Below, one piece after another: positions 9,263 through 19,104 of a stretch of DNA of 64,000 nt. The stretch covers positions 42,463,670 through 42,527,669 of the forward strand of contig OZ025248.1 in the NCBI GenBank assembly GCA_964019135.1. The letters are read 5' to 3'. The stretch comes from Arenicola marina (taxonomy: Eukaryota; Annelida; Polychaeta; Arenicolidae). Under the pieces are notes generated by a model. It had not been told where the DNA came from. It worked only from the letters and a program-made list of their open reading frames with translations, and did no database searches. Positions within the stretch are counted from its first letter, which is position 1. Each line of letters starts with the position of its first letter. Made by a program: the position numbers and the translations under genes.

Positions 9263-12200
9263 ATGACCAACCTAATTTCAATATGTAGCCTGAATGTGCG
9301 CGGGATTGGATCCATTGTAAAGAGGTTAGATGTCATAGATTGGCTGAAGAGCAAACAATTTACCATCCTATGCCTACAGGATGTACATTTAGATCCTGCG
9401 CTACAGGAATCAATGAAAGATGAATGGGGAGCGGACTGCTATGCTAACTCAATTTCAACTCAATCTCAGGGAGTAGCAATTGTTATATCAAAAACCCTGG
9501 ACTATGTAATCCATAACATTAATAATGATAAAAAAGGTAACCTATTGATCTTAGATCTCACCATTAAAGATAATCGGTTCACGCTGGTCAATATATATGG
9601 ACCAAATAAGGATTCTCCAGAATTTTATGAAGAAGTTCAGAAAAAGGTTGAAGATTTTAATAACCCAAGCATCATTATGTGCGGGGATTGGAACCTTGTC
9701 TTAAACCACGCTCTCGATACAACTGGATATGTCAGAGAAAATAATTGTAAAGCTAAGCGAAGAGTCATTAATATGATGGAAAGTTTGGAATTATTTGATA
9801 TTTGGAGGGTGAATCATGAAAAAACGAGACGGTACACATGGACTAATCAGAAAAAGAAATCACAGAGAGCAAGACTGGATTTCTTTTTGGTCTCCTCAGA
9901 TTTTCAGGCCATAGTACAAAAAACAGATATTTCTACGGGTTATCGTACGGATCATTCTCTTATATACCTTCTCGTAGACCTAAATCTTCAAGAACGGGGA
10001 AAAGGTTTCTGGAAACTTAATACATCATTGCTACGGGACATTGCTTATGTCGAGCTTGTAAAAAAGTGTATCCAGGACACCCTCTTTATGTACGATAAAT
10101 CAGTTCCTCACTCAAATGAATGTGAATATGGGATTGATAGTCAAATGCTTTTTGAATTGTTAAAGCTTAATATAAGAGGAGCAACAATAAGCTATAGTAG
10201 TTATAAGAAAAGGAAGAATGCAGAAGTTGAAAGGGAACTGGAAGAACGTATAGAAGTAATGGAACAAGTCACGGAAGTTAATAGAGCAGCACAGCTTGCT
10301 GATGAGTTAACCGAGGCTAAGAGGAGGCTAGAGGAACTCAGACTTCCCAAAGCGAAAGCAGTCTTTTTAAGATCACGTGTACAATACTATGAAGAGGGAG
10401 AAAAACCCACACGATTCTTTTGTGGACTTGAAAAAAGGAACTATGTTAACAAGGTGATAAATAAAGTGGAGGTTGAAAATTGTATTATTGAAGAACCGCA
10501 ACTAATTTTGAAGGCCCAAATGAATTTTTATAAAAACTTATACACTGGTGTGGACAATCAGGGTTCAACGGATGAGTTCCTTAATGAAAATAATATTCAG
10601 AGGTTACACCAGGGGCAGACTGATTCATGTGAAGGGCTGATAACACAGGAAGAGATCAAGGAGGTACTAAAAAATATGAAAAACGATAAAACCCCAGGAA
10701 GCGATGGATTTCCCGCTGAATTCTATAAAGTATTTTGGAGAGATATTGGACAGTATTTAATGAACAGTTTGAATTATGCGTATAAGACAGACAGTTTGTC
10801 AATTACTCAAAAACAAGGGGTGATAACTTGCCTACCAAAGGGGGACAAGCCGAGGATTTATTTGAAAAACTGGAGGCCCATCACTCTACTTAATGTAGAC
10901 TATAAGATTATATCAGGAATTATGTCACGTCGATTAAGAGTGGTCTTGCAGGAAATAATTGGGCCACAACAAAAAGGATTCCTTCGGGGTAGATTCATAG
11001 GCGAAAACACTAGGTTCTTATATGATGCAATGCATTACTTAAAAGAAGGTGATTTAGATGGCCTGTTATTATTACTCGATTTTGAGAAGGCATTCGATAC
11101 TGTCAGTTGGCAATATCTCTTCAAGGTTTTAAGGACATATGGCTTTGGGCAATCATTTGTAAAATGGTGTGATATTTTGTATAAAGATTCTTCTAGCTGT
11201 GTGTTAAATAACGGTCACTTTTCGCAATTTTTCTCTTTAGGTAGAGGGTGTAGGCAGGGGGACCCGCTTTCCCCTTATTTATTTATCCTAGCTGTTGAAC
11301 CTCTTGCAATGGCATTACAAAAGCACAAAGGTATACGTGGTGTAGATCTCGGAAACAAAGAACACAAGCTGGGCCAATATGCAGACGACGCATTTTTATT
11401 ATTAGACGGGAGCACTGAATCACTAAGATATACAATGGAACTACTCGATAAATTTGGAAAATGTTCGGGATTAAAGATTAATGTTGATAAAACCATTGGG
11501 GTGTGGCTTGGACGAAAAAGTAATTCGAAGGAAGTTATTTGCCCCAACTTTCCAATTAAATGGGCCAGCCAATTCACGTTGCTTGGTATACAATTTGATG
11601 TGAACCTCTCGAAAATGCCAAGTCTCAACTACGACAGGAAAATCGTGGAGATTGAGAGCTTCCTAGCACTGTATAAGAAAAGGCATTTATCGCTGACAGG
11701 CAAGGTTACAGTCCTGAAGACACTGGCACTACCGAAACTTGTCCATGTTCTGTCTGTCTTACCATCACCAGATAAAAAAAACCTCTGTAAACTTAACCAA
11801 GTGATTCGCAGTTTTTTATGGAAAAAACAGGCTAGGATAGGTATTAACCGCCTGGCACAAGTATGTAAATATGGCGGTGTCGCTCTTACACAAGTGGAAA
11901 CCTTTGCGCATGCCATAAAGATATCTTGGATCCGCAGGTTAATTTCTAGCGAAGGTGCATGGCAAGACTTATTTGGTTCTTTTATCTGTAAGGATAAGAT
12001 TGTATGTTGGGAATTAGATTTAAGGTCGCTACAGACATTTTACAATGTATCAAACCACTTTTGGTCAGATGTATTCAGAGCTAGGGTAAAGTTTCGAAAT
12101 GTACAGCCCCATGAAGACGTGAGATGTATGCCCTTATGGAATACCTATTTTTTGTGCAACAGTAATTTAACCAAGCGGAAGCAGGATTTCATTGATAAAG

Positions 12201-13036
12201 GTATTATATATTTAAACGACTTAATAAATGAAAAGGGTACAATGTATAGTAGGGGAGACTTTATAGTACGATATGGATTGCAAATTAACTTCGCAGATTA
12301 CTACAGCCTTATACATTGTATCCCCCAAGATTGGAAAAGACAACTTGATGAGGAAATGGATATATTAGAAACAATGGAAAACCATAGTGTCCAATTTGTT
12401 GCGCGAAATGAACGGGTTGTAAATGCGAGTTATAATATATTGATACGTGGTCTAAAGTTTAATAAGTGCAATGAAGTTAAGTGGTCCCAACACCTTAAGA
12501 AAAATATACCGGAAGCAGATTGGGAAAAGTACTACATGGTGCCATATACATCGACAACAGACGAACGTACAAGAAGCTTCCAGTACAGGTTATTACATCG
12601 TTGCATTCCAACAAATAAGTATCTATTTTTGTGTAAGATATCTGAAACCGAACAGTGTAGCTTTTGCAAAATCGAAGTTGAATCTTTAGAGCACATGTTT
12701 TGGAGTTGCCCTGTAGTACAAGCCCTTTGGCGAGACATTGACACTTGGTTATATCTGGCGTTACATTCAGCTTTGAATGCCGGAAATAGAGAGAGTAACC
12801 AGATCACTTTAGACTGCCAAATTGTAATGCTTGGTGTGATTAAAAATCTAAAATTCGTGAAATTGATTAACCATATACTTCTCATTGTGAAACGCTTCAT
12901 ATATTTATGTAAGTGGAAAAAGTTGGTTCCAAGCGTAAAAGGCGCCCTCGGGCAGATTAAGCACAATTGTCGTTTGGAAAACCATGCGAGAAGCACTATA
13001 GAAAAGTGGCAGCCAATAATCCATTTGTTTATATAA
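9263..13036 (+). CDS. LINE ORF2 protein: endonuclease-reverse transcriptase
   Basis: A 1257-residue protein that nicks target DNA and reverse-transcribes the element RNA at the nick. Residues 1-240 are an apurinic-type endonuclease: SLNVRG (9-14), LCLQDVH (36-42), NIYGPN (110-115), GDWN (141-144), RLDFFLVS (204-211) and RTDHS (228-232). The usual metal-binding Glu after LQ is Asp40 here. Residues about 470-790 are the reverse transcriptase: TPGSDGFPAEFYK (477-489), NWRPITLLN (536-544), LLDFEKAFD (604-612), RQGDPLSPYLF (664-674) and catalytic YADD (706-709). A C-terminal C-x2-C-x8-H-x4-C motif is at 1132-1149. Residues 315-360 look like a charged coiled coil. The length is normal for the group and the frame is intact. 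The first ATG is used, with A at -3. Confidence 0.97.
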   Translation: MTNLISICSLNVRGIGSIVKRLDVIDWLKSKQFTILCLQDVHLDPALQESMKDEWGADCYANSISTQSQGVAIVISKTLDYVIHNINNDKKGNLLILDLTIKDNRFTLVNIYGPNKDSPEFYEEVQKKVEDFNNPSIIMCGDWNLVLNHALDTTGYVRENNCKAKRRVINMMESLELFDIWRVNHEKTRRYTWTNQKKKSQRARLDFFLVSSDFQAIVQKTDISTGYRTDHSLIYLLVDLNLQERGKGFWKLNTSLLRDIAYVELVKKCIQDTLFMYDKSVPHSNECEYGIDSQMLFELLKLNIRGATISYSSYKKRKNAEVERELEERIEVMEQVTEVNRAAQLADELTEAKRRLEELRLPKAKAVFLRSRVQYYEEGEKPTRFFCGLEKRNYVNKVINKVEVENCIIEEPQLILKAQMNFYKNLYTGVDNQGSTDEFLNENNIQRLHQGQTDSCEGLITQEEIKEVLKNMKNDKTPGSDGFPAEFYKVFWRDIGQYLMNSLNYAYKTDSLSITQKQGVITCLPKGDKPRIYLKNWRPITLLNVDYKIISGIMSRRLRVVLQEIIGPQQKGFLRGRFIGENTRFLYDAMHYLKEGDLDGLLLLLDFEKAFDTVSWQYLFKVLRTYGFGQSFVKWCDILYKDSSSCVLNNGHFSQFFSLGRGCRQGDPLSPYLFILAVEPLAMALQKHKGIRGVDLGNKEHKLGQYADDAFLLLDGSTESLRYTMELLDKFGKCSGLKINVDKTIGVWLGRKSNSKEVICPNFPIKWASQFTLLGIQFDVNLSKMPSLNYDRKIVEIESFLALYKKRHLSLTGKVTVLKTLALPKLVHVLSVLPSPDKKNLCKLNQVIRSFLWKKQARIGINRLAQVCKYGGVALTQVETFAHAIKISWIRRLISSEGAWQDLFGSFICKDKIVCWELDLRSLQTFYNVSNHFWSDVFRARVKFRNVQPHEDVRCMPLWNTYFLCNSNLTKRKQDFIDKGIIYLNDLINEKGTMYSRGDFIVRYGLQINFADYYSLIHCIPQDWKRQLDEEMDILETMENHSVQFVARNERVVNASYNILIRGLKFNKCNEVKWSQHLKKNIPEADWEKYYMVPYTSTTDERTRSFQYRLLHRCIPTNKYLFLCKISETEQCSFCKIEVESLEHMFWSCPVVQALWRDIDTWLYLALHSALNAGNRESNQITLDCQIVMLGVIKNLKFVKLINHILLIVKRFIYLCKWKKLVPSVKGALGQIKHNCRLENHARSTIEKWQPIIHLFI

Positions 13037-13075
13037 GACTCAGTTAAGCGGCAGCAAATAATCCATATGTTTATG
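13005..13075 (+). repeat. 42-bp duplication across ORF2 end and 3' UTR
   Basis: The last codons of ORF2 (GGCAGCCAATAATCCAT from 13008) recur with small changes 42 bp downstream (GGCAGCAAATAATCCAT from 13050). The ORF2 stop at 13034-13036 lies in the first unit. Short 3' terminal tandem repeats are common in LINEs. Confidence 0.75.
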
Positions 13076-13173
13076 TGCCTTTTTATATTTTCCTTTGATT
13101 CTTGTTCATCTGTAAATGTACGTTAATGTCTAGTGGTCAATTAAATAAAAAAAAAAAAAAAAAAAAAAAAAAA
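13037..13173 (+). terminator. LINE 3' UTR, polyadenylation signal and A tail
   Basis: AATAAA at 13144-13149 merges directly into a run of 27 A (13147-13173), the last two of which may belong to the target-site duplication. The 3' UTR is about 110 bp. The pure, long A run supports a recent insertion. Confidence 0.9.
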
Positions 13174-13184
13174 CTTTCATGCTT
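13172..13184 (+). repeat. 3' target-site duplication of the LINE
   Basis: This is the second copy of AACTTTCATGCTT. Downstream bases TTACCACC continue exactly as at the empty site in copy 2 (20958 onward). Confidence 0.93.
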
Positions 13185-13660
13185 TTACCACCAAATGCAC
13201 AACTCGAACTAATTTGTCCGCTGAACTATCACGGAATATAGGCAATGTTTCCGTTTCGTCAACCCAATTAGAACAAGTAATGACGACGAGGACGACATCA
13301 GCTTCGTATAATATTTGCCAAAATATCCTCCTCCCGGCAAACAAATTCAATGTCTCTCTATTCCTAATCTCTATGTTTCATATGCTATGTGAAATCCAAA
13401 TTATTATCCAATTTACTTCATATTGTAACATGTTTATAAATAATAGGACATATATCCAACTCATGTAAAGACATGTATACAACAATTTTACGGTTAATTT
13501 CTTGAAGATATGAAAATTTATTTTGGCTTGCCATAGCATCTGCACGACCACTGGCGCTCGACCAATCACGGAGGCTTAAAAATTACTAGTTACCGGCCTA
13601 GTATGCTGCGAGCAGCTCTAGGCCGGTTCCCAGCCTATGTTTGTCTTTTTCATAATGGGC
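13185..13660. other. Duplicated unique sequence with nested hairpin (copy 1)
   Basis: AT-rich sequence without a gene. At 13593-13626 a 9-bp perfect stem (CCGGCCTAG with CTAGGCCGG) encloses an inner CTGC-GA-GCAG hairpin. In copy 2 (about 21367-21400) one arm reads CCTGCCTAG, so the pairing is weakened there. Confidence 0.6.
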
Positions 13661-13805
13661 CTCTCTGGTGTGGTGGTTAGCGCATTAGACCGCATATCAA
13701 TAGGTCTCGGGTTTGAATCAGGGCTCGGGCACCTATCATCCATTCACCCTTCATCTTCCCTAGCCCTTGTGTGCACAAAAGCAACCTAAAACCCCAATTC
13801 AATGC
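13661..13805 (+). mobile_element. tRNA-derived SINE (copy 1)
   Basis: The box A-like sequence TGGTGGTTAGCGC (13671-13683) and the box B-like sequence GGGTTTGAATCA (13709-13720) have tRNA-like spacing. A body follows that ends AACCCCAATTCAATGCC. The same head and tail words occur at 21433-21577 and, more diverged, at 38080-38271. Flanking target duplications are not clear. Confidence 0.75.
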
Positions 13806-14059
13806 CATGCTTTTCGACCGACGCACCTGGTAATTAAGCATGTATAATCCAACAATTTACCGCGAGGAGCAAACTCAACCAAGACTCGCTTTGCTTCACA
13901 GCACTGCACAAAAGAGCCACATGATGAGAGAAATGATACTATTGTTGAACTGAATTGGGCAACATGACCTATATAGGTATGCATATGTCTAACGTATTAT
14001 AGGATAAATAACCGGAAACACAGAATGACATTGGAATTGTGGACGCGAGAATATTTCAA
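13806..14059. other. Duplicated spacer, no gene (copy 1)
   Basis: Matches 21578-21837. It contains a second perfect CArG palindrome CCTATATAGG at 13968-13977, conserved at 21741-21750. Nothing else is recognisable. Confidence 0.5.
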
Positions 14060-14395
14060 ACCGGTCAAACCGCTGCGACCTCCATACATCCCCCCCCCCC
14101 CTCCCACCGGTCAGCCCGCTGCGGCCTCCATGCAGCCCCCACCCCTCCCGCCGGTCAGACCGCTGCGACCTACATGCATTCCCCCGCCCCCCACCCCCCT
14201 CCCACCGGTCAGACCGCTGAGACCTCCATGCATTCCCCCGCCCCCCCCCCCTACCGGTCAGACCGCTGCGACCTCCATACATTCTCCCGACCCCCCCTTC
14301 GCTCCGGTCAGAACGCTGCGACCTCCATGGACCCCCCCCCCCTCCCACCGGTCATACCGCTGCGACCTCCATGCATTCCCCTGCGCCCCTCCCAC
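14060..14395. repeat. C-rich minisatellite, about 7 units (copy 1)
   Basis: Units of about 45-55 bp contain CCGGTCAGACCGCTGCGACC, then CTCCATGCATTC, then a C-run of 7-10. The minus strand therefore carries regularly spaced G-runs that could form quadruplexes. Proline-rich open frames exist in all three forward frames, which marks them as by-products. The paralogous array has about 12 units. Confidence 0.9.
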
Positions 14396-14407
14396 TCCTA
14401 CTACCAC

Positions 14408-14580
14408 TTTTTTTTATTATTTTATTTTGTCCACAGCAGGTATCGAGTACAAATATTGCAGGGCACAGGCATACAAATATACAAAAAATAGCAAATTGAT
14501 CATTCAAATATTGGTCTGAGTGGGCCCCACTTTCTTTCAATTTTAAACTGGATCCCCCCTTACTGTACCCAAGACATCGC
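14408..14580 (-). mobile_element. 3' end of an old minus-strand LINE, cut by duplication junction
   Basis: It matches 22437-22599, which in copy 2 continues into recognisable LINE ORF2 remains. On the minus strand the piece ends in an A-rich tail (T-rich at 14408-14428 on the plus strand). Only the last roughly 170 bp are present here because the duplication boundary at 14580 cuts the element. Confidence 0.7.
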
Positions 14581-15125
14581 ACGTCCTCCCCATACCTCGC
14601 CATCAAGAACCCGCCACGGGGCTCACGGACCGTCACGTCCTCCCCCAACCTCGCCATCAAGAACCCGTCACGGGGGTCACGGACTGTCACGTTTTTCCCC
14701 AACCTCGCCATCACGACTCCGTTACGGGGGTCACGGACTGCCACGTCCTCCCCTAACCTTGTCATCAAGACCCCGTCACGGGGCTCACGAACTGTCACGT
14801 CCTATCCCAACCTCGCCATCACGACTCCGTCACGGGGCTCCCGGACCGTCACGCACTCCCCCAACCTCGCTGTCACGACTCCGTGACGGGGGTCACGAAC
14901 TGTCACGTCCTCCCCCAACCTCGCTGTCAAGACTCCGTGACGGGGGTAACGAACTGTCACGTCCTCTCCCAACCTTGCGATCAAGACTTCGTCACAGGGC
15001 TCACGAATTGTCACGTCCTCTCCCAACCTCGCCATCACGACTCCGTCACGGGGCTCACAGACCGTCACGTCCTCCCCCAACCTAACCATCAAGACTCCGT
15101 CACGGGGGTCACGTCCTCTCCAACC
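14581..15125. repeat. 55-bp minisatellite, about 10 units (copy 2)
   Basis: Same unit as at 600-908. The array begins at the duplication junction itself, so the junction and the array edge coincide. The right edge (CAACCTAACAATACAGAATT) matches that of copy 1 apart from one base. Confidence 0.9.
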
Positions 15126-16351
15126 TAACAATACAGAATTACAATTGGTCACGATACGATTGGCGCAGGCAGTCCTACTATTTTCTTCTTTTTGTCTTAA
15201 TATGAATAATCGGAATAACTATGAAGCCATTTAATTATTAATCTGGTCAGCATCCACTTTCACAGTAATCTCCTACGATAATGAGGGCGTATATCTGCCT
15301 CTTGTCACGACGGCTCCAGTCCGTTGGACGCCTATCTGATTATTTCGGCCTCGATTTGTTCTTTCATTGAATTTTATCTCCATCGGGAGCTGCACTTAGA
15401 CATCCTTCGGGGCCGTCCCGTCCGTGTCCGGGACAAGCATAGGGGGGTGGTGGGGGGGGGGGGGGGCTAGAGTGCGCACTGGCCCTTAACACGCAGGTCG
15501 CGACGAGTCGGACCAATAAGCAAGTCTAGGGGGGAAGGTAGGCGGGTGTGGGCAGGAGGAGGAGGAGGAGGAGGAGGGGATGGAGGGGTGTATGAGTTGC
15601 GAGCAGGTGAAGTCGTTGAGACCCCAAGCCGCGGTGACGATGTCGCACCCCCCAGCCAAACACGTCACTGCGGCAGACGTCACCCACGCCAGGGTGGGGG
15701 ATACAACATAATCCAGCCCTGCAATTGTAACTCGAACCGAAACATTACCCAGAGTATGCATCAAGGGATATTGGATAGTTTTCCGAACGACTTTTCCACA
15801 TCGAGTTGAACAAAACTTTGGTAAGCCCATGATTACACACTCCTCCGTGGCAAACCCGCACTCCTAGACTGACCACCACCCCCCCCCACCCCCAACCACC
15901 CCCGCCCGACCAGGCACCAGTCGCTCAGGGTAACGCAAATTTCCGCCCAGCTGCCCCTCCTCATCAAACCCCCGCCACCCAAAAAGCCAAAAAAAAATCC
16001 AAATCCCTTCGGATGTATTGGGGTAGCTTTGGAGCTGACTCGGTTAGTGGGGAAACTGGCAGCGGACTGCATGACAATGCAATGTCGGAACTAATGACAA
16101 AAAAGTGCCAGTGCTACCGAAGTAAATCTAGGCTATACTGCCACCCAGCCCCAACCACTATGCGACTTGTTACTCGGAAGTCAAACTGTTGTCAGCGGTA
16201 TCATCAATAAACAATGTCATGCGGCTATTTTCGGTTCTATTTGGGCTGAGCTATTTATAATGTCTCGTGTTTATACCGCCTTGTTGTGTGCTTACCGCTC
16301 TACTATTCTTACCATCTTGTGATACGTAATACGCTGGTCATGGTTGCCACC
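15126..16351. other. Duplicated unique sequence with simple tracts (copy 2)
   Basis: Counterpart of 909-1997 with an AGG microsatellite (15553-15576), G- and C-runs, and the 148-bp segment 16120-16267 that copy 1 lacks. No gene is recognised. Confidence 0.6.
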
Positions 16352-16380
16352 GTCTCTCTCTCTCTCTCTCTCTTTCTCTC
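16352..16380. repeat. (CT)n microsatellite (copy 2)
   Basis: Interrupted CT run, about 10 bp shorter than its paralogue at 1998-2037. Confidence 0.93.
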
Positions 16381-19104
16381 ACGGGAGATTGAAGGTCGAA
16401 AGGAACGCTCGTGGGATAACGACACTTCAGATTGGCTGATGGAGGGGGTGGGGTGGTGTGGGGCGCTGTAACAAGAACCACATAACAAGAGTCAGGTCAC
16501 AACGTCGCCGTAATATTTCCTCTCCAGCCAAGCCAATTCCAGTCAAATCCAACGGTCGCTAGAATATTGAAGATATAGGGACTATTGCTATGTCAATTAT
16601 CTGCTATATGAGTGATACCTGTCGGGTGTAGGGCATGCCCGCCCCGTGCCGGCGAACTCCCTCAAGTTGGACGGCCCCCCTGAGGGAATGGCCAGGGGGC
16701 CGGCCAATAATTGTAGGCTCCAGAGCTGTATGGTCACAGTTTATGGGCACAATTCCATTGCTAATATTTTGCATGAGTCGGTGAGGTATTACTGAGCCTT
16801 GTTTTACGTTGGTGGCAGGCAGCTCAGGGATGTTATCACATTGACTGAATTCGCCACAGACAGGGCCGCTTCACCCCTCAAGTATTGGCCTCGTTCTGGT
16901 GAAATGTGACTTGAACTAGGACGTCGGGGGACATTTTGTTGAAACTGAGGAATCTGTTACAGCATTGAATGGCGCCATGTGCATTCATGGGATTGAACAC
17001 ATAAGTATTTCCTTCTCTAACCCCCTGACATTCTAGATGTCTAAAACGTCGTTGTATTATCGATCGAGTGTTACATTTATAATTTCGATTGGATTATACG
17101 TACGGACACTCTGAACTCTCGGTTTCAGCTTTAACAACCAGCACCGCCGTACATGTCCACCCATCATCACCACCATCGTGGTGACGCCGCCTTCCTAACA
17201 GTCGCTGTGCGCCACTGGTACCACCCACAGTAACCCTACAACAGAAGTAATGCCCCCTGGCGCAAAGAGACCACCCCGCGGCGGTCTTTCTCGGCCATCG
17301 CTGGCCATTACTCTCGCCGCTCGCACGTGGTCCAGGACACTGCACCCTGCGGGGTGGACGTGTTACAGGGGGTAGTGGGAAGGAGGGTAGCCGTGGGAAG
17401 GGTCGCGGGTGCTTCTAGTGAGTGCACCACTCGCTGAAAGCTACATGATGTACCTTTTTCTTCCAATGTCCATAAGCTAGGGCCATGGTCAGGGAGACCA
17501 ATGCGCCATGGGAACGCGCGATTTCATCCTCTTCTCCTTCCATAATTCATGTCCCCAGCCCGTCAAAGGCTGTGTGTAGGAGGTCCACCGTACTGGAGAC
17601 ACGACTCTGATCTAATAAAGGCCTATCCTGATCAACTTAGCCCCGGAAAAGATTTTTTCAACTGGCAGACCGGACACCGAACTTATAGATCCGTATAAGT
17701 TTGTTTGCTGGTCACTGAGTTGTCGGCTATGGTCAAAATAACAATTGAACCTAATGACATAGGCCATTTCATATGGTTCATGAAGATGTCGGACGATGTA
17801 TGGATTATATGTAGGCATGGTAATACATGCTGAAGATATACTCTAAATACACATTTGTGTCGGGTTATTTAGTTCTTTGGTCAATATGTGCACTCGCCGT
17901 TGCCACCAACAGTCAGGCAGTGATGAAGCTTTCAAAATGGCATTTCGATTAGTTTTTAATTCGGCCAGTAACCATTTCTGACATTTGTGTGGCATCCGGC
18001 ATCAGGTCAGTTTCGATATTGTCCTATGTACATCATCAAAACATATAGTATCAGGTTCCACTTTATATACTATACCTAAATCTACGTCTTATATGAGTTC
18101 GTAAATGGAATGGCCTCATCTTTGTCTCTATTTTTTTGCATGTTGATATTTATGTTCTCATTACAGATCATTTATCAAAGGTGATTGCCTCTTTATTTAT
18201 TAATAATGATCTAATACACTGTTACGGTACTATAAGGATCTAAGTTATGCCACACACCTAAGGCCAGAACAAATTATCTACGGAAGACTGTCGGATATAG
18301 AGGTAGTATATTGTACAATAAATGGCGCAACAGAATAACTTTTTTTCAATTCCATAGAAGAGTATAAACGAGAGGTTAGTTATAGATATTTTTCCGTGAC
18401 CAATATCCATGAAGTGCTACTGAAGGGCTACTGCTACTTTGATGTTGTCGAACAACTGTACCTGATTTAAGAGAACAATACACCAATTCAAGGTCTGTCA
18501 AACAACGCAAACCCCCTGGGCTGTGTTGACAGCTGCAGTAAAGGGGGGGGGGAGATATCGTTCAATGGTCCTCATTACAGATATGTGCCGCGGTAAAGAC
18601 CCCTTTTTCTCACACCCGAAATACCCCCTGTATCTGCCTGAAATTGGTGAACAAGTTTCTAAGAACGTGTTAATTTTGTGTGTTTCCGTAGACCCGTGTG
18701 CTGTTCCATACAACCCTATGGGTTTCGCTGCCTGTTTGCCTTAGTATGGGACAAGATTCAGTTTAAAAGAAGTTTCCGTTCCAAAAGAACCCCCTCTTTG
18801 TGAAACCTCAGTTCACGAAAGACCCATATTTTTTAAATTGCCAACATACTTCCTTGCCATGTAAGACTACTCCCCACTCCCTTCCCTGGCACTGCAGTTG
18901 ATGATGTATCAAGCAGTGATGGTATTGTACAGGAAGAGGTAGGGGAGTGGCTACCCCGCGCAATTTATTTGATTCATTCTGACCCGCTTCACAAGTCACG
19001 AGTATTATGTTACGAAGATCCCCTCTCGCTGTCTGCCTTGACCTACTATCGACCGGGTCAGTCAGTATACCTCTATATTACACAGAGAACCAGGCGACGC
19101 AGCC
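16381..19104. other. Duplicated unique sequence, no gene recognised (copy 2)
   Basis: Near-identical to 2038-4765. Short open frames seen in both copies are simply inherited by duplication; no domain is recognisable. Confidence 0.55.

Larger units (their letters stand above)
7097..13171 (+). mobile_element. Full-length L1/Tx1-group LINE retrotransposon
   Basis: The element has a 5' UTR of about 287 bp, ORF1 (7384-8280), a long inter-ORF region, ORF2 (9263-13036), a short 3' UTR with AATAAA at 13144-13149, and a run of 27 A. A 13-bp target-site duplication flanks it, and the paralogous locus at 20945-20957 is the empty site, so both ends are defined to the base apart from tail ambiguity. Both ORFs are open with no internal stop, suggesting a young and possibly active copy. 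The architecture (RRM-type ORF1p; apurinic endonuclease plus reverse transcriptase plus C-terminal Cys/His motif in ORF2p) places it in the L1/Tx1 superfamily. I did not attempt a family name. Confidence 0.96.
593..14580 (+). repeat. Tandem segmental duplication, copy 1
   Basis: Sequence from here matches 14581-22599 in the same orientation, nearly base for base over kilobases (for example 2160-5950 against 16500-20290). The word ACATCGC occurs at 593-599, 14574-14580 and 22593-22599, that is at the left edge, the junction and the right edge, as expected for a microhomology-mediated or unequal-exchange tandem duplication. Without the LINE at 7097-13171 this copy is about 7.9 kb, close to the 8.0 kb of copy 2. 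It contains no host gene that I can recognise. Confidence 0.93.

Noticed and set aside
13671..13735. Functional tRNA gene
   Set aside because: The cloverleaf is not complete, box B deviates from GGTTCGANTCC, and the same head-plus-body unit is repeated elsewhere as a SINE.
16010..16060. Similarity of GATGTATTGGGGT with the macrosatellite at 25689
   Set aside because: Only about 11-13 bp match well; too short to call homology by eye.
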